From assembly GCF_033954455.1 (NCBI RefSeq), contig NZ_CP121473.1, forward strand, positions 1,240,001-1,304,000: 64,000 nucleotides of DNA, read 5' to 3'. The position numbers and the translations under genes are program-made. Below the pieces are notes generated by a model, which searched no databases, was not told the origin of the DNA, and worked only from the letters and a program-made list of their open reading frames with translations. Origin of the DNA: Thiorhodovibrio litoralis. Its GTDB lineage: Bacteria > Pseudomonadota > Gammaproteobacteria > Chromatiales > Chromatiaceae. Position 1 is the first letter of the stretch; the number at the start of each line of letters is the position of its first letter. This document shows, piece after piece, positions 9,322 to 18,680 of the stretch.

Positions 9322-9582
9322 ATGCTTGGAGAAGTGCACGACCTGATCCACGAGTTTCCAGATCTCGTTGGTAAAATCGATGCGATGCGCGCATCCGACA
9401 CGGACTTTGCCGAGGACATGGACAGATACGACGCGCTGGACGCGCGAGTTCGCAGGCTTGAGGAGCTGGGCACGCCTGTGGCCGATGAAACCATCGAGGA
9501 TCTGAAAAAAGAACGTTTGCTGCTCAAAGACCGCCTCTATGGGCGGCTGCGGAGCGAGGCCAACGCGGCGGCTCAATCCTGA
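9322..9582 (+). CDS. YdcH family (DUF465) small protein
   Basis: An 86-residue all-helical protein beginning MLGEVHDLIHEFPDL, with the DUF465 pattern: an HEFP segment, a central Asp/Arg-rich helix, and a C-terminal LKKERLLLKDRLYG. Function unknown. Its 3' end overlaps the 3' end of the convergent solute-binding protein gene by about 10 bp. Confidence 0.85.
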   Translation: MLGEVHDLIHEFPDLVGKIDAMRASDTDFAEDMDRYDALDARVRRLEELGTPVADETIEDLKKERLLLKDRLYGRLRSEANAAAQS

Positions 9583-10460
9583 AGTGCGAAGATGAAATAG
9601 ATCGAATCCAACAGCGGCGTCGGCTGTGCATCGGCGCCGAACCAGAGCGCAAAAATGCGGTCGATTTCCTCTGACGCGTAGATCTGCGCCAGCCCGCGAT
9701 TTACCGCTAGGCGAAAATCTGCATCGTCGCGCGCCAAGGCAAAGGCGTAGGGGTCAACGGAGAAGTCGGTGTCGATTACCTGGAAGGCATTGGTTTTGCC
9801 ACTCGCGGCCACTTGGCCGATGAGTACCAGCCGGTCATCGGCAAAGGCATCGATCGCGCCTGCCTGAAGTTGCTCGCGCCCGTCCTTGGCATCCTTGACC
9901 GGTTTGAGCTCGGCGTTGATCAGGCGCTCGGCCAGCACCGGGCGCAGGCGATACTCGGTGGTGGTCTGCGGCACCACACCAATGGCTTTGCCGCCCAGGT
10001 CGGCAAGGCTGCTGATGCCCGAGTCCTTCAGCACCAGGATGCCGCCGGACTCGACAAACACCGGATAGGAAAAATCCACTTGGCGCTGGCGCGAGAGGGT
10101 CATGGTGGTGGTGCCGCAGTCCAGCTCCGCCTCGCCATTGGCAACGGCGGCGAGGCGCCTCGGGGTGTTCCCTTCGATCCAGGAAATAGCAATGCCGTCG
10201 AGCCCGAGGTCGCGCTGAATGCTGGCGACAATGCGCCGGCAAAGGTCGACTGAGTAACCGCGCGGCAGGCCGTCTTCGTCCTTGAAGGCGATGGGGTAAG
10301 CGTTTGCCGGATAGGCCACACGGATTTTCTGGCTCAGTGCGATGCGCGCAAGTACGCCGGTTTCGCTTAGCGCCACGGGCGGAGAGAGCAGTGTGCTCAG
10401 ACCCAGCGCAACCTGACAGATGAGTGCGGCTGCTTGATGGCGCCGACGAGTGAGAAGCAT
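9573..10460 (-). CDS. Family 3 extracellular solute-binding protein (amino-acid type)
   Basis: A 295-residue exported protein with an N-terminal signal peptide (hydrophobic residues about 10-30). IRVAYPANAYPIAFKDEDG, then GYSVDLCRRI, LDCGTTTMTLSRQRQVDFSYP and FADDRLVLIGQ follow the SBP_bac_3 fold that binds amino acids in the periplasm. No ABC permease or ATPase gene is adjacent, so the partner transporter, if any, is elsewhere. The stop overlaps the convergent YdcH gene. The start lies 9 bp from the stop of the PH-domain gene upstream, suggesting cotranscription. Confidence 0.85.
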   Translation of the reverse strand: MLLTRRRHQAAALICQVALGLSTLLSPPVALSETGVLARIALSQKIRVAYPANAYPIAFKDEDGLPRGYSVDLCRRIVASIQRDLGLDGIAISWIEGNTPRRLAAVANGEAELDCGTTTMTLSRQRQVDFSYPVFVESGGILVLKDSGISSLADLGGKAIGVVPQTTTEYRLRPVLAERLINAELKPVKDAKDGREQLQAGAIDAFADDRLVLIGQVAASGKTNAFQVIDTDFSVDPYAFALARDDADFRLAVNRGLAQIYASEEIDRIFALWFGADAQPTPLLDSIYFIFALQD

Positions 10461-10469
10461 CGCGCGGGC

Positions 10470-11000
10470 TCAATCCTGCGGTGAGGCGGCGCTTTGGCGG
10501 ATGTGATCGCGAATCTCGTTGGGGCGCGGCAGCCCGCGCACGGCAAGCTCGGGCTCGTCGCCGGTGGTGAAGATAACCAGATCGCCGGCGCCGAGAAGGC
10601 GCTGAAGGAGCGACTGGTTAACCCGCACGGTGCGAATCGAGCCCATGTTGATTTCGGTGTAGTTCTTGGCAAGCAGGCCGTGGGTCCAGAGGATCTCGTT
10701 GCGGCGGATTTCCAGCCGGTCAGTCAGGCAGGCAAGCCAGGAGCGCAGCAGGTTGAATGCACCGATCAGGGCGAGACCATAGCCGGTAAAGGTCGCGATG
10801 GTTCGGGGCCCGATGTGAATGTTATCCCCAATCTTGATGTCCTTGAGTACCGGCAGGCTTTCGGTTAGCTGTGCCAGGTAAGGCAAGTTGCCGGTGATGG
10901 CGACGTAGAGGCCAAACACGACCACGAGCCAGGCGATCAGGGTGCCCAGGGGACGCATCCGCCACACCGACGGATTGGCTTGGTAGAGAATTTCGGACAT
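10470..11000 (-). CDS. PH-domain membrane protein (bPH2/DUF304-like)
   Basis: A 176-residue protein with a hydrophobic segment at about 18-38 and a second near 70-88, followed by a bacterial PH-like domain (TDRLEIRRNEILWTHGLLAKN, then GSIRTVRVNQSLLQRLLGAGD). The pattern of an R..L.LR block with QSLLQRLLG.GD is typical of YdbS/YdbT-like proteins. It reads directly into the solute-binding protein gene. Function unknown. Confidence 0.8.
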   Translation of the reverse strand: MSEILYQANPSVWRMRPLGTLIAWLVVVFGLYVAITGNLPYLAQLTESLPVLKDIKIGDNIHIGPRTIATFTGYGLALIGAFNLLRSWLACLTDRLEIRRNEILWTHGLLAKNYTEINMGSIRTVRVNQSLLQRLLGAGDLVIFTTGDEPELAVRGLPRPNEIRDHIRQSAASPQD

Positions 11001-11130
11001 CGAGACCTCCTGCGGGCGCCGACCCGGCGCGAATCTCCGGCATTATACCCAAACCAGAGGGGAGCCCTGCCTGTTCTGGGCCAGCATTTCCCACAACGAG
11101 ATTGGGATTTTGGCTCAGCCTGATCAGGGC

Positions 11131-11175
11131 GATGCTGGTCAGGACGATGCTGATCAGGACGATGCTGATCAGGAC
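11131..11175. repeat. 15-bp tandem repeat, about 3 units
   Basis: Unit gatgctgatcaggac repeats three times (first unit with one change), with partial copies on both sides, in the short gap between the PH-protein gene and the epimerase gene. The plus-strand frame it opens (an RTML-type peptide repeat) looks spurious. Confidence 0.75.
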
Positions 11176-11191
11176 GATGTTGGCGCTGGCA

Positions 11192-12115
11192 TTAACCGGT
11201 CGCGAGATAACGCGGCACTTCCACGTCGATATCCGTGGGGGTGATGCCGAGCTCCTCCAGCCCGTTCGGTCCTGTGCAGACGCTCGCGATTTGCAGCGAG
11301 CGATAATTGTCCATGGTGAAGGGTTTTCCCGGCAGATGCTCGAACAGCCGTGCCTGACGCTGGGCGGCCTTGTCGCTTAACTCGATGACTTTGATCCTGC
11401 GCCGGCGCAGTCTGGCGGTGTAGTCCACTAGCTCGCGCAGGCTGAGCACGCGTGGGCCGCAGAGGTCGTAGGCCTTGCCTGCGCTCTCGGGGTGATCGAG
11501 TGCGCGTGCCATGGCCTCGGCGACATCGCCCACCCACACGGGCGCGAAGCGGGCGCCGGGACAGGCGAGCGGGAAAAAGCCGGGTGCGAAGTCGATCAGA
11601 CCGGCGAAGCGGTTGAACAGGCTGTCCTGGCGCCCGAAGATGACCGAGGGCCGAAAGGCGGTGGTTGCGGGTGTCTCGGCGGCCAGCGCCAGGGCCTCGC
11701 CGGCGCCCTTGGATTTGAGATACTCGGAGGTCTGCGCCGTCTCCTCGCCGGGCGGGCAGGCATGCAGCGCACTCATGTGCAGCAGTCGCGGCACGCCAGC
11801 CTCGCGCGCGGCATTCAGCACCCTCTCAACCAGCGCGACATGCACCTGCTGGAAACTGGAGTTGGAGCTTTCGTTGAGGATGCCGATGAGATTGACGACC
11901 AGATCGCAGCCGGCGAATTGCTCGGCCAGGGTGGCCTCATCGAGGGATTTGACCGGCTGCAGGGTGATGCCGGGAAAGAGCTTGAGATCCCGATGGCGAT
12001 GGGGTCGCCGTGTCGGCAGGTGGCAGTGGTAGCCGCGGGCGACCAGACGCCGGGCCAGTTCGCGACCGACAAAACCGGTCCCGCCGAGAATGCAAGCCTT
12101 GGAGTGTTTCTTCAT
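11192..12115 (-). CDS. NAD(P)-binding epimerase-like protein (NDUFA9 type)
   Basis: A 307-residue Rossmann-fold protein from the ATG at 12115. The glycine motif GGTGFVGRELARRL lies at residues 10-23, followed by DLVVNLIGIL, LLHMSALHA, YLKSKGAGE, and FRPSVIFGRQDSLFNRFA. This pattern is that of the atypical SDR a5 / complex I NDUFA9-like family, common in betaproteobacteria and gammaproteobacteria. The catalytic Tyr-X-X-X-Lys is represented by YLKSK. Substrate unknown. The longer frame to 12247 has no family support. Confidence 0.82.
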   Translation of the reverse strand: MKKHSKACILGGTGFVGRELARRLVARGYHCHLPTRRPHRHRDLKLFPGITLQPVKSLDEATLAEQFAGCDLVVNLIGILNESSNSSFQQVHVALVERVLNAAREAGVPRLLHMSALHACPPGEETAQTSEYLKSKGAGEALALAAETPATTAFRPSVIFGRQDSLFNRFAGLIDFAPGFFPLACPGARFAPVWVGDVAEAMARALDHPESAGKAYDLCGPRVLSLRELVDYTARLRRRRIKVIELSDKAAQRQARLFEHLPGKPFTMDNYRSLQIASVCTGPNGLEELGITPTDIDVEVPRYLATG

Positions 12116-12304
12116 AGGTGTTGCAGTGCCATGTGCCAGAGGGTTGCAGCGGCGCCGCCAGGTCAGGCGCGTGCCGCCGGATGCCCAAGTATGTCCCGAT
12201 GATGGGGATGTGATGGACGGGCTATTATGCCGCCCTTTGGCGCGCACCGAAACTGACTAGGGCGCACTGATGCTGCGCCGTATTTCCGGCACTGTTGATA
12301 ATCC

Positions 12305-13003
12305 TTATCGCGGCGCGTCTTCTGCTCGGCCCTGACTGAACGGCTCGGCCTGCTGCTCGTCCTCCAGCCACAGACGGCGGTACAAGAATAGCTCGCCCGC
12401 GGCATCGCGTAGCACCATCCGTCCGCGATCCAGCGCGAATTCATAAGGGCGGGCGGTGTCGTTGGCCGGGTTGTACATCGCGATGCGGTCGCCACGCTGC
12501 TGAATCAGCCCGTCGATAAAACCGGCGCTCGGCTGATACAGCCGAAAGCGGTAACCGCGCACGATCAACAGCCCGCCGGTGCGGCCCTCCCAAATGCCAT
12601 CCAGACGGGTGGGCTGCCAGGGGCCGTCCTTGTCGCCAAACCAGCGACGGGCATCGGGCATGCCGAACTGCCGCACCGGGTCGCCAAAGCGCTCGCTCAT
12701 TGGATTGTCCTGGCCCATCATGAAGGACCAGCCGGGCGAGTCCGGCGACATGGGGTTGCGCATGCCGTTTGAGAGGGCGTCGCCGGGTGAATCCTCGCCG
12801 TTAAATCCCATGGCATCCATCATGCGGGTCATGGCCTCGGCCATTGCCGCGCCGGTCGAGCGCTGCTGCTCCGCAACAGCTGGAAGGCTCAGGGCCAGGC
12901 AGACGCCGGCGATGGCGAGGGCGAGGGCAAGGACAGGCCAGCGTTCTGAGAACGCGAGTCTGCATCGATTGCGGTGGTTATAGGCTGTGGTTCGCTGTTG
13001 CAT
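12305..13003 (-). CDS. Exported hypothetical protein
   Basis: A 232-residue protein that I do not recognise. It has an N-terminal signal-like segment (hydrophobic about residues 22-43, then AVAEQQ), a Met/Pro/Asp/Gly-rich middle (residues 55-115) and a C-terminal part with alternating beta-like stretches (TGGLLIVRGYRFRLYQP, then RMVLRDAAGELFLYRRLW). It is likely periplasmic or surface attached. It lies downstream of the lytic transglycosylase gene on the same strand with 79 bp between. Confidence 0.6.
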   Translation of the reverse strand: MQQRTTAYNHRNRCRLAFSERWPVLALALAIAGVCLALSLPAVAEQQRSTGAAMAEAMTRMMDAMGFNGEDSPGDALSNGMRNPMSPDSPGWSFMMGQDNPMSERFGDPVRQFGMPDARRWFGDKDGPWQPTRLDGIWEGRTGGLLIVRGYRFRLYQPSAGFIDGLIQQRGDRIAMYNPANDTARPYEFALDRGRMVLRDAAGELFLYRRLWLEDEQQAEPFSQGRAEDAPR

Positions 13004-13082
13004 GCGTCAATGGGATGTTGGATAGAGCTTCGATTGGACCGAGCGCCCGGGTTTGATGGATTGCTGCGCACTTCGCTGTCGG

Positions 13083-15227
13083 TCAAGACTTGCGCACTGG
13101 CGTTAGCAGTTCGCTCAGCCGGGGCAGCGCGCGGCCAAGGCGATAATCGTAAAGCATCCGATAGGTCAGCACCCGGGCGACGTAATTGCGCGTCTCATAG
13201 TACGGGATGGTGGCAATCCATACATCCGCTTGCATCGGGCGTTCCGGCAGCCAGCGGCCGACGGCTGTTGGTCCCGCGTTATAGGCGGCGGTGGCGACCG
13301 CGTCCTGGTCGTCGAACCGTTCATTCAGGTAATCCAGGTAGGCGCTGCCTAAGCGCACATTGCTGGCCGGATCGGTCAGATCCCGCTCGTCGGGAATCGG
13401 CGCCTGGATGCGCTGGGCCACCTCGCGCGCGGTGCTTGGCAGCACTTGCATGAGTCCGATGGCATTGGCCGGGGAGGCGACATCCGGATTGAAAATGCTC
13501 TCCTGGCGGATGATGGCCAGCAGCCAGGACTGTGGTAGCCCGGTGGCTTGGGCGGCCTCTTCGGTGAGGTCGACATAGAGCAGCGGGAAGCGCAACTCGA
13601 GGTCGTCCCAGTAGCCGCTGCGGGCCAGTATCAAAATCGCCTGGGTCGGAAAGTCGAGTGCACGCGCCAGTGCTGCCGCCTCCATCAGGGCGCTGCGCTG
13701 GGCGTCGCCCTGATGGGCGCGTTCGAGCGCGCGGCCGTATTCGCGCCATTCGCGGCGGATTTCGACATCGCGGCCCAGCGCCTTGAGCTCGCGCAGGCGC
13801 GCCGCGCGCGGTGAGTCAAGCAGCTGCCCCATGCGCTCCAGACTGACGTGCGCGGGCTGATGCGCGATTTTGAGCGGCACCCCCAGACGTTCGGCGGCGA
13901 GAAATCCCCACAGGCTGCGATCCTTGGCGGCGCGGCGGTAAGCGGCCTGGGCCGGCGTCTCGCCATCGGCCATGTCCTTTTGTGCGATCTGCACCTGTGC
14001 GACCTGATCTTGCGCAGTTTGGCTTGGTGCGGATTCCTCCAGCGCGCGGCCGAGCCAGTATTGCCATTCGGCGCTGTTGCGCTCTTGCACTGGCAGGGCC
14101 TGAATCCAACGCGCCAGCGCCTCCCAGGCGCCGAGCTTGAGTCCGACGCGCAGGCGCTGTTGCTGCAGGCGCAGGCTGCCGGCGCCGGGCGGGAGCTGGT
14201 CGAGCTGCGCGAGCGCGCGCTCGCTGTCACCGCGCCCGGCCAAAGCCAGGCCCGCGGCGGCGTGCACCGGGCCGGCCGCTGCCGGTGGCAGCGCTGAGAA
14301 ACGGGTCGTGAGCAGCTCCAGGGCTTCATCCGGCCGGCGTCGTGCATAATCGGCCAGCGCGGCGCCAAGGATGCGGTCCCGACGCGGATGCTGCCCCGCC
14401 GGTGGCGAAGGGAATTGACTCCCGCCCTCCGCGACCTGGAGCCGAAACGCGAGCCAGGGCTGATCGGCGGCTGGCAGATAATGGCGCTGATAGCGGGCCG
14501 TGCCATCATTACCACGCGCCAGCGCCAGCTCGATGCGTTTCCAGACCAGATCGGGGTCCAGCTGCCCGGAGTCCGACCAGGCGGAGAACAGCGGATCGCA
14601 GACATCGGGCAGGGAGCCGCCGGTCAGATAGAGGGCGTCGAGCCCAGCAAAGGCGGCATCGGCCTTGCCTGTGTGTCGCAGCGCGCGCCGATACAGGCAT
14701 TCGCGGGTCTCCGAGCCGTTATCCACATAGTATTTGACGTATTCGCCCCAGCGCTTCTCCTCGGCGAGCCGCCCGAGCCACAGTCGCCGCAGGCGCTCGC
14801 CCGGGGCTGTGCCGGCATAGGCCTCGAGCAATGCCTCGACTTCCGCGCTCTGCGCTCGCCCGAGACGCCGTACAAGGGCGGCGACAGCGAGATCGGGCGC
14901 CAGCGGATAGTCCTGCAGGGAATCATTCAGGGTGGCAAAGCGGGCGAGATCGCCCTGCTTGAGTGCCCACTCGGCCTGTCCGAATCGCACCCGCGCAGCA
15001 GCGAGCGCGGCTTCTTCGTCGGTGCCCGAGCCCGCTGCGCCGTTGGTGACCGTCGGGCTGATTTCCGCGCCGGTCAAAACGCCCGCAGCGCTGGTGTCGC
15101 CAACCTTTGCAACGGTTTCGGCGACCGCTGCGGAAACGGGCGCCATTACCAGGTAAAGCGCCAGCAGAGCCCGAACGGGTAAAGCCCGCGCCATTAGAAC
15201 CCGAATTTGACCTGTCTGTTGTTGCAT
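13083..15227 (-). CDS. slt: Soluble lytic murein transglycosylase (Slt70 type)
   Basis: A periplasmic peptidoglycan-cleaving enzyme of about 714 residues. The start at 15227 gives MQQQTGQIRVLM followed by a signal peptide ending near VSAAVAE; a start at 15194 (MARALPV) is also possible, and the longer frame to 15317 is unlikely. The body is an alpha-superhelical U/L region. The C-terminal lysozyme-like domain begins around QSWLLAIIRQESIFNP, where the Glu of RQES is the catalytic acid, and continues with NAIGLMQVLPSTA and DYLNERF. It releases 1,6-anhydromuropeptides. Confidence 0.9.
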   Translation of the reverse strand: MQQQTGQIRVLMARALPVRALLALYLVMAPVSAAVAETVAKVGDTSAAGVLTGAEISPTVTNGAAGSGTDEEAALAAARVRFGQAEWALKQGDLARFATLNDSLQDYPLAPDLAVAALVRRLGRAQSAEVEALLEAYAGTAPGERLRRLWLGRLAEEKRWGEYVKYYVDNGSETRECLYRRALRHTGKADAAFAGLDALYLTGGSLPDVCDPLFSAWSDSGQLDPDLVWKRIELALARGNDGTARYQRHYLPAADQPWLAFRLQVAEGGSQFPSPPAGQHPRRDRILGAALADYARRRPDEALELLTTRFSALPPAAAGPVHAAAGLALAGRGDSERALAQLDQLPPGAGSLRLQQQRLRVGLKLGAWEALARWIQALPVQERNSAEWQYWLGRALEESAPSQTAQDQVAQVQIAQKDMADGETPAQAAYRRAAKDRSLWGFLAAERLGVPLKIAHQPAHVSLERMGQLLDSPRAARLRELKALGRDVEIRREWREYGRALERAHQGDAQRSALMEAAALARALDFPTQAILILARSGYWDDLELRFPLLYVDLTEEAAQATGLPQSWLLAIIRQESIFNPDVASPANAIGLMQVLPSTAREVAQRIQAPIPDERDLTDPASNVRLGSAYLDYLNERFDDQDAVATAAYNAGPTAVGRWLPERPMQADVWIATIPYYETRNYVARVLTYRMLYDYRLGRALPRLSELLTPVRKS

Positions 15228-15369
15228 AACAATCCTTCGAGCCATGCTCGCGCAACCGAGTCGTTCTTGTTCCCGCGTGCCTGATCCGTGAAGAATACCC
15301 GTCGAGGTTTGGATCATTGCCTCCGAGTGCCCATGTTGGTGCGAACGAAGAATTTTGGAGCCGGTTTAG

Positions 15370-16293
15370 GTGATTTCATCCACATCAAGCACAGAAGCCC
15401 CATCCTTGCAGCGCCTCTCGGGCCTGGTGCGCGAGGTCGGGCAGACCGAGATTCTGCCGACTTTCGGACGCACCCAAGCGAGCGCCAAAGCCGATGGCAG
15501 CCTGATCACCGAGGTCGACCTGGCCGTGCAGCGACGTCTGATCGCGGCACTTGGCAGCCTAGCGCCCGAGATTCCAGTCCTGGGCGAGGAAATGACCCAT
15601 GCCGACCAGCTTAAGCTCCTGGGCGCTGGCGCCGGAAATGCCGGCTCGGCCGAAGGTTCTGCCGGCGCGGCGTCTGACATGCCGTCAGGCGCAGGGTCCG
15701 ATCCACCACCTGACGCAGCCACCAGCGCCTTCTGGGCGCTGGACCCTCTCGATGGGACCAGCAATTTCGTCTGTGGTTTCCCGGCGTTCGCGATATCCCT
15801 GGCCTTGTTCCGAAACGGCCAGGTCGAGCTTGGCGTCATCTACGATCCGATCCGCGATGAATGCTTCGCCGCGCAGCGGGGGCAGGGCGCTTGGCTCAAT
15901 GGCGCGCCCCTGGTGTGTCAGTCCTCCTGCGAGCGGCTGGCCGATGCCATGGCGCTGATGGACTTCAAACGGATTCCGCCCGAGCGCATGCCCGCGCTGC
16001 TCAGCAAGGGCGCCTTTCGCTCGCAGCGCAATCTCGGCTCAGTCGCGCTCGACTGGTGTTGGCTCGCTGCCGGGCGCGCCCAGGTTTACCTCCATGGCGG
16101 GCAGCGTCTGTGGGACTACGCCGCCGGCCAATTGATCGCCGCCGAGGCGGGCGTCAAAGTGCGCCTGCTCGAGCCTGGACTGGACAAGGAGGCCGGAAAA
16201 CCCTCCCTTGAGCCGCGGCTGGCGATGGCGGCGGCCAATCAGAACCTGTTCGCTCAATGGTGGGCCTTCGTCGGCCTGCCTTGGCATGACTAG
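15370..16293 (+). CDS. Inositol-monophosphatase-family phosphatase
   Basis: A 307-residue metal-dependent phosphatase. Visible motifs are the first metal-ligand Glu in LGEEMTH, the signature WALDPLDGTSNFVCGFP, and near the C terminus LDWCWLAAGRAQVYLHGG followed by WDYAAGQLIAAEAG. About 40 Gly/Ala/Ser/Pro-rich residues are inserted between the GEE and DPLDGT motifs. The start is a GTG at 15370. Candidate substrates are inositol phosphates or 3'-phosphoadenosine 5'-phosphate; sequence alone does not decide. Confidence 0.87.
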   Translation: MISSTSSTEAPSLQRLSGLVREVGQTEILPTFGRTQASAKADGSLITEVDLAVQRRLIAALGSLAPEIPVLGEEMTHADQLKLLGAGAGNAGSAEGSAGAASDMPSGAGSDPPPDAATSAFWALDPLDGTSNFVCGFPAFAISLALFRNGQVELGVIYDPIRDECFAAQRGQGAWLNGAPLVCQSSCERLADAMALMDFKRIPPERMPALLSKGAFRSQRNLGSVALDWCWLAAGRAQVYLHGGQRLWDYAAGQLIAAEAGVKVRLLEPGLDKEAGKPSLEPRLAMAAANQNLFAQWWAFVGLPWHD

Positions 16294-16372
16294 GCACGAT
16301 GTTCGAGATGCGTTCAACACGTCAATACATTCACCCATCCAACCACGCGATTCAGCAACACGGGAGATTCTG

Positions 16373-16825
16373 ATGACCGAAACGATCACCGACCAGGACA
16401 TGGAACTGAGCAGTGGCATCGCGGCTTTCGAGAGCAAGCAGTTCTCGCGCGCGGTCGGGCTGCTCTCACCGCTGGCCGAGGCCGGCAACCCGGAAGCCCA
16501 GTACCGCATGGCGATCATGGCCCAGAACGGCCTCGGCATGATGCCCAACCCGCTGCAGGCGTTCAGCTACATGAAAGCCGCCGCCAAGGCCGGCCTTGGC
16601 ACCGCGCAGCACGGTCTTGGCTTTATGTACATGGAAGGCGAGTGCGCCGACAAAAACCCGCAGCGCGCGGTGGAGTGGTTCACCAAGGCCGCCGAGCAGG
16701 GCCTGGCCGGCTCCCAGACCACGCTCGCGATGATGTACCAAGAAGGCCGCGGCGTTGAGAAAAACCCGGAAGAAGCCCGCAAGTGGTATCGCATGGCAGG
16801 CTTCGATGAGAAGGAGCTGACCTGA
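16373..16825 (+). CDS. Sel1-repeat protein
   Basis: A 150-residue soluble protein from the ATG at 16373. It contains three Sel1/TPR-like repeats: AEAGNPEAQYRMAIMAQNG, then a segment around LGTAQHGLGFMYMEGE, then LAGSQTTLAMMYQEGRG with KNPEEARKWY. Such repeats mediate protein interactions. It lies 80 bp after the phosphatase gene and may share its transcript. The partner is unknown. Confidence 0.85.
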   Translation: MTETITDQDMELSSGIAAFESKQFSRAVGLLSPLAEAGNPEAQYRMAIMAQNGLGMMPNPLQAFSYMKAAAKAGLGTAQHGLGFMYMEGECADKNPQRAVEWFTKAAEQGLAGSQTTLAMMYQEGRGVEKNPEEARKWYRMAGFDEKELT

Positions 16826-16862
16826 GCCCTCACAGCGCGCCCCCGACCGCTTAGTCGCCCGC

Positions 16863-17921
16863 TCAGCACCCGCTGCGTCGCCGCTCGACTGCTTCCGCCA
16901 GTTCGTGCAGCATCGGCAGGGTCTGATCCCAGGAGACGCAGCCGTCGGTAATGCTCTGGCCGTAGAGCAGATCCTGGGCTGCGGTGAGGTCCTGACGGCC
17001 GCCGACTAGGTGGCTTTCGATCATGGTGCCGATGATACGATGGTCACCACGGCCGATCTGCCGCGCCACGTCGTTGCAGACCAGGACTTGGTTTTCTGGC
17101 TTCTTGCGGCTGTTGGCGTGGCTGAAGTCGATCATGATTTTGGGCGTCAGGCCGGACTCAATAATGGTGTCGGTGGCGATCTTCACGCTCTCGGTGTCGT
17201 AGTTTGGCCGATTGCCGCCGCGCAGGATGATGTGGGTATCCTCATTGCCGGCGGTGCTGAAGATAGCCGAATGGCCTTCTTTGGTCACCGACATAAACAC
17301 ATGCGGTCGGGCGGCGGCATGGATGGCGTCGATGGCCACTTTCACGCTACCGTCGGTCGCGTTCTTGAAGCCCACCGGGCAGGACAGGCCCGAGGCCAGT
17401 TCGCGGTGGCCCTGGCTCTCGGTGGTGCGCGCGCCAATGGCGCCCCAGCTGACCAGGTCGGTGATGTATTGTGGGCTGATCAGGTCGAGGAATTCGGTCC
17501 CGCCGGGGATTCCCAGATTGTTGAGGTCCAGCAGCAGTTTGCGCGCCAGGCCCACGCCTTTGTTGATCGCGAAACTGTTGTCCAGGTTGGGGTCGTTGAT
17601 CAGTCCCTTCCAGCCGACTGTGGTGCGCGGCTTTTCGAAATATACCCGCATGACCACCAGCAGCTGATCGGCCAGCTCGCGGCGCGCGGCTAGCAGATGC
17701 TCGCCGTATTCCATGGCCGCGTTGGGGTCGTGCACCGAACAGGGGCCGGCTACCACCAGCAGGCGGTCGTCTTCTGCGTGCAGAATGCGCTGAATCTCGG
17801 CACGGGTGCGATAGACGGTGTCCGCCACCTGATCGGTAATCGGGAATTGCTGGTGCAGATCCTTGGGCGCGATCACCTCAGTGATGTTGCGGATGCGCAA
17901 ATCGTCGGTTGCGTGGCTCAT
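16863..17921 (-). CDS. aroG: 3-deoxy-7-phosphoheptulonate synthase (class I DAHP synthase)
   Basis: A 352-residue enzyme condensing phosphoenolpyruvate and erythrose 4-phosphate in the first step of aromatic amino acid synthesis. Motifs are VVAGPCSVHDP, VMRVYFEKPRTTVGWKGLINDP, GARTTESQGHRELASGLSCP, then IMIDFSHANSRKK. Length and motifs fit the AroF/AroG/AroH group; which feedback class it belongs to is not determinable here. It is convergent with the Sel1 gene and divergent from the lipocalin gene. Confidence 0.93.
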   Translation of the reverse strand: MSHATDDLRIRNITEVIAPKDLHQQFPITDQVADTVYRTRAEIQRILHAEDDRLLVVAGPCSVHDPNAAMEYGEHLLAARRELADQLLVVMRVYFEKPRTTVGWKGLINDPNLDNSFAINKGVGLARKLLLDLNNLGIPGGTEFLDLISPQYITDLVSWGAIGARTTESQGHRELASGLSCPVGFKNATDGSVKVAIDAIHAAARPHVFMSVTKEGHSAIFSTAGNEDTHIILRGGNRPNYDTESVKIATDTIIESGLTPKIMIDFSHANSRKKPENQVLVCNDVARQIGRGDHRIIGTMIESHLVGGRQDLTAAQDLLYGQSITDGCVSWDQTLPMLHELAEAVERRRSGC

Positions 17922-17990
17922 GGTCGGGACATCGGGGGCGGCGGAAATCCGCTAGTATAGCGAAATTTGCACAGATGCTTAGAGAGGGAT

Positions 17991-18680
17991 ATGAAGTCTT
18001 CCGGGCAATCAAATGACGACTCGCCAAAAAGGCGCCGCGGAGTAAGGCGCGCCGCGCGCGCGGGCGAGCCGGTGCAAGAACGCGACATTTTCGCGGCGCC
18101 GAAGCGCCAGCGCGAGGCAGATGGGGCGGAGGTCATCGTCAGCGCCGAGCTGCGCAAGCCCAAGGTGTATCTGACCGCGCCGGCGACCGTGGAGCATGTG
18201 GATCTGCGCAGCTTCATGGGGCGTTGGTACGAGATGGCGCGCCTGCCGTATTTTACCGAGCGCCGCTGCACGGCCAATGTGATGGCCGATTACCGCATGA
18301 GCGAGGACGGGGTGATTCACGTCGACAACCGCTGCCGCTACAAAGACGGGCGCATTGGCCAGGCCAACGGCGTGGCGCGGGTGCTGGACGCCGGTCGCAA
18401 CGCGCGTTTGCAGATCAGCTTTCGCATGCTCTACGGCGTTTACGTGTTCTGGGACGATTACTGGGTCATTGGTTTGGGTGCCAACTACGACTATGCGCTG
18501 ATCGGCCAGCCCACCAAGACCCGCGCCTGGGTGCTGGCCCGCGACCCGCATGCCAGCGATGCGCAGGTCGATGCCTGGCTCAAGGAGTTTGCCGATAAGG
18601 GCTTTCCGGCAGGGAATTTTCTGCGTACCCGCCAGGATGATAGCCAGCCGGAGGAGATCGCTCAGCGCCTCGCTAACTGA
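17991..18680 (+). CDS. Lipocalin family protein (Blc-like)
   Basis: A 229-residue protein from the ATG at 17991, preceded by GAGAGGGAT. The lipocalin GxW motif appears as FMGRWYEMARLPYF near residue 74, followed by ANVMADYRMSEDG and YWVIGLGANYDYALIGQPT, as in bacterial lipocalin Blc. The first 60 residues are basic and show no signal peptide or lipobox, unlike typical Blc, so location is uncertain. It probably binds lipids or fatty acids. Its 3' end overlaps the convergent hydrolase gene by 19 bp. Confidence 0.83.
   Translation: MKSSGQSNDDSPKRRRGVRRAARAGEPVQERDIFAAPKRQREADGAEVIVSAELRKPKVYLTAPATVEHVDLRSFMGRWYEMARLPYFTERRCTANVMADYRMSEDGVIHVDNRCRYKDGRIGQANGVARVLDAGRNARLQISFRMLYGVYVFWDDYWVIGLGANYDYALIGQPTKTRAWVLARDPHASDAQVDAWLKEFADKGFPAGNFLRTRQDDSQPEEIAQRLAN

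Noticed and set aside
11102-11380. 92-codon plus frame with RTML repeats
   Set aside because: It arises from the 15-bp tandem DNA repeat and overlaps the epimerase gene.
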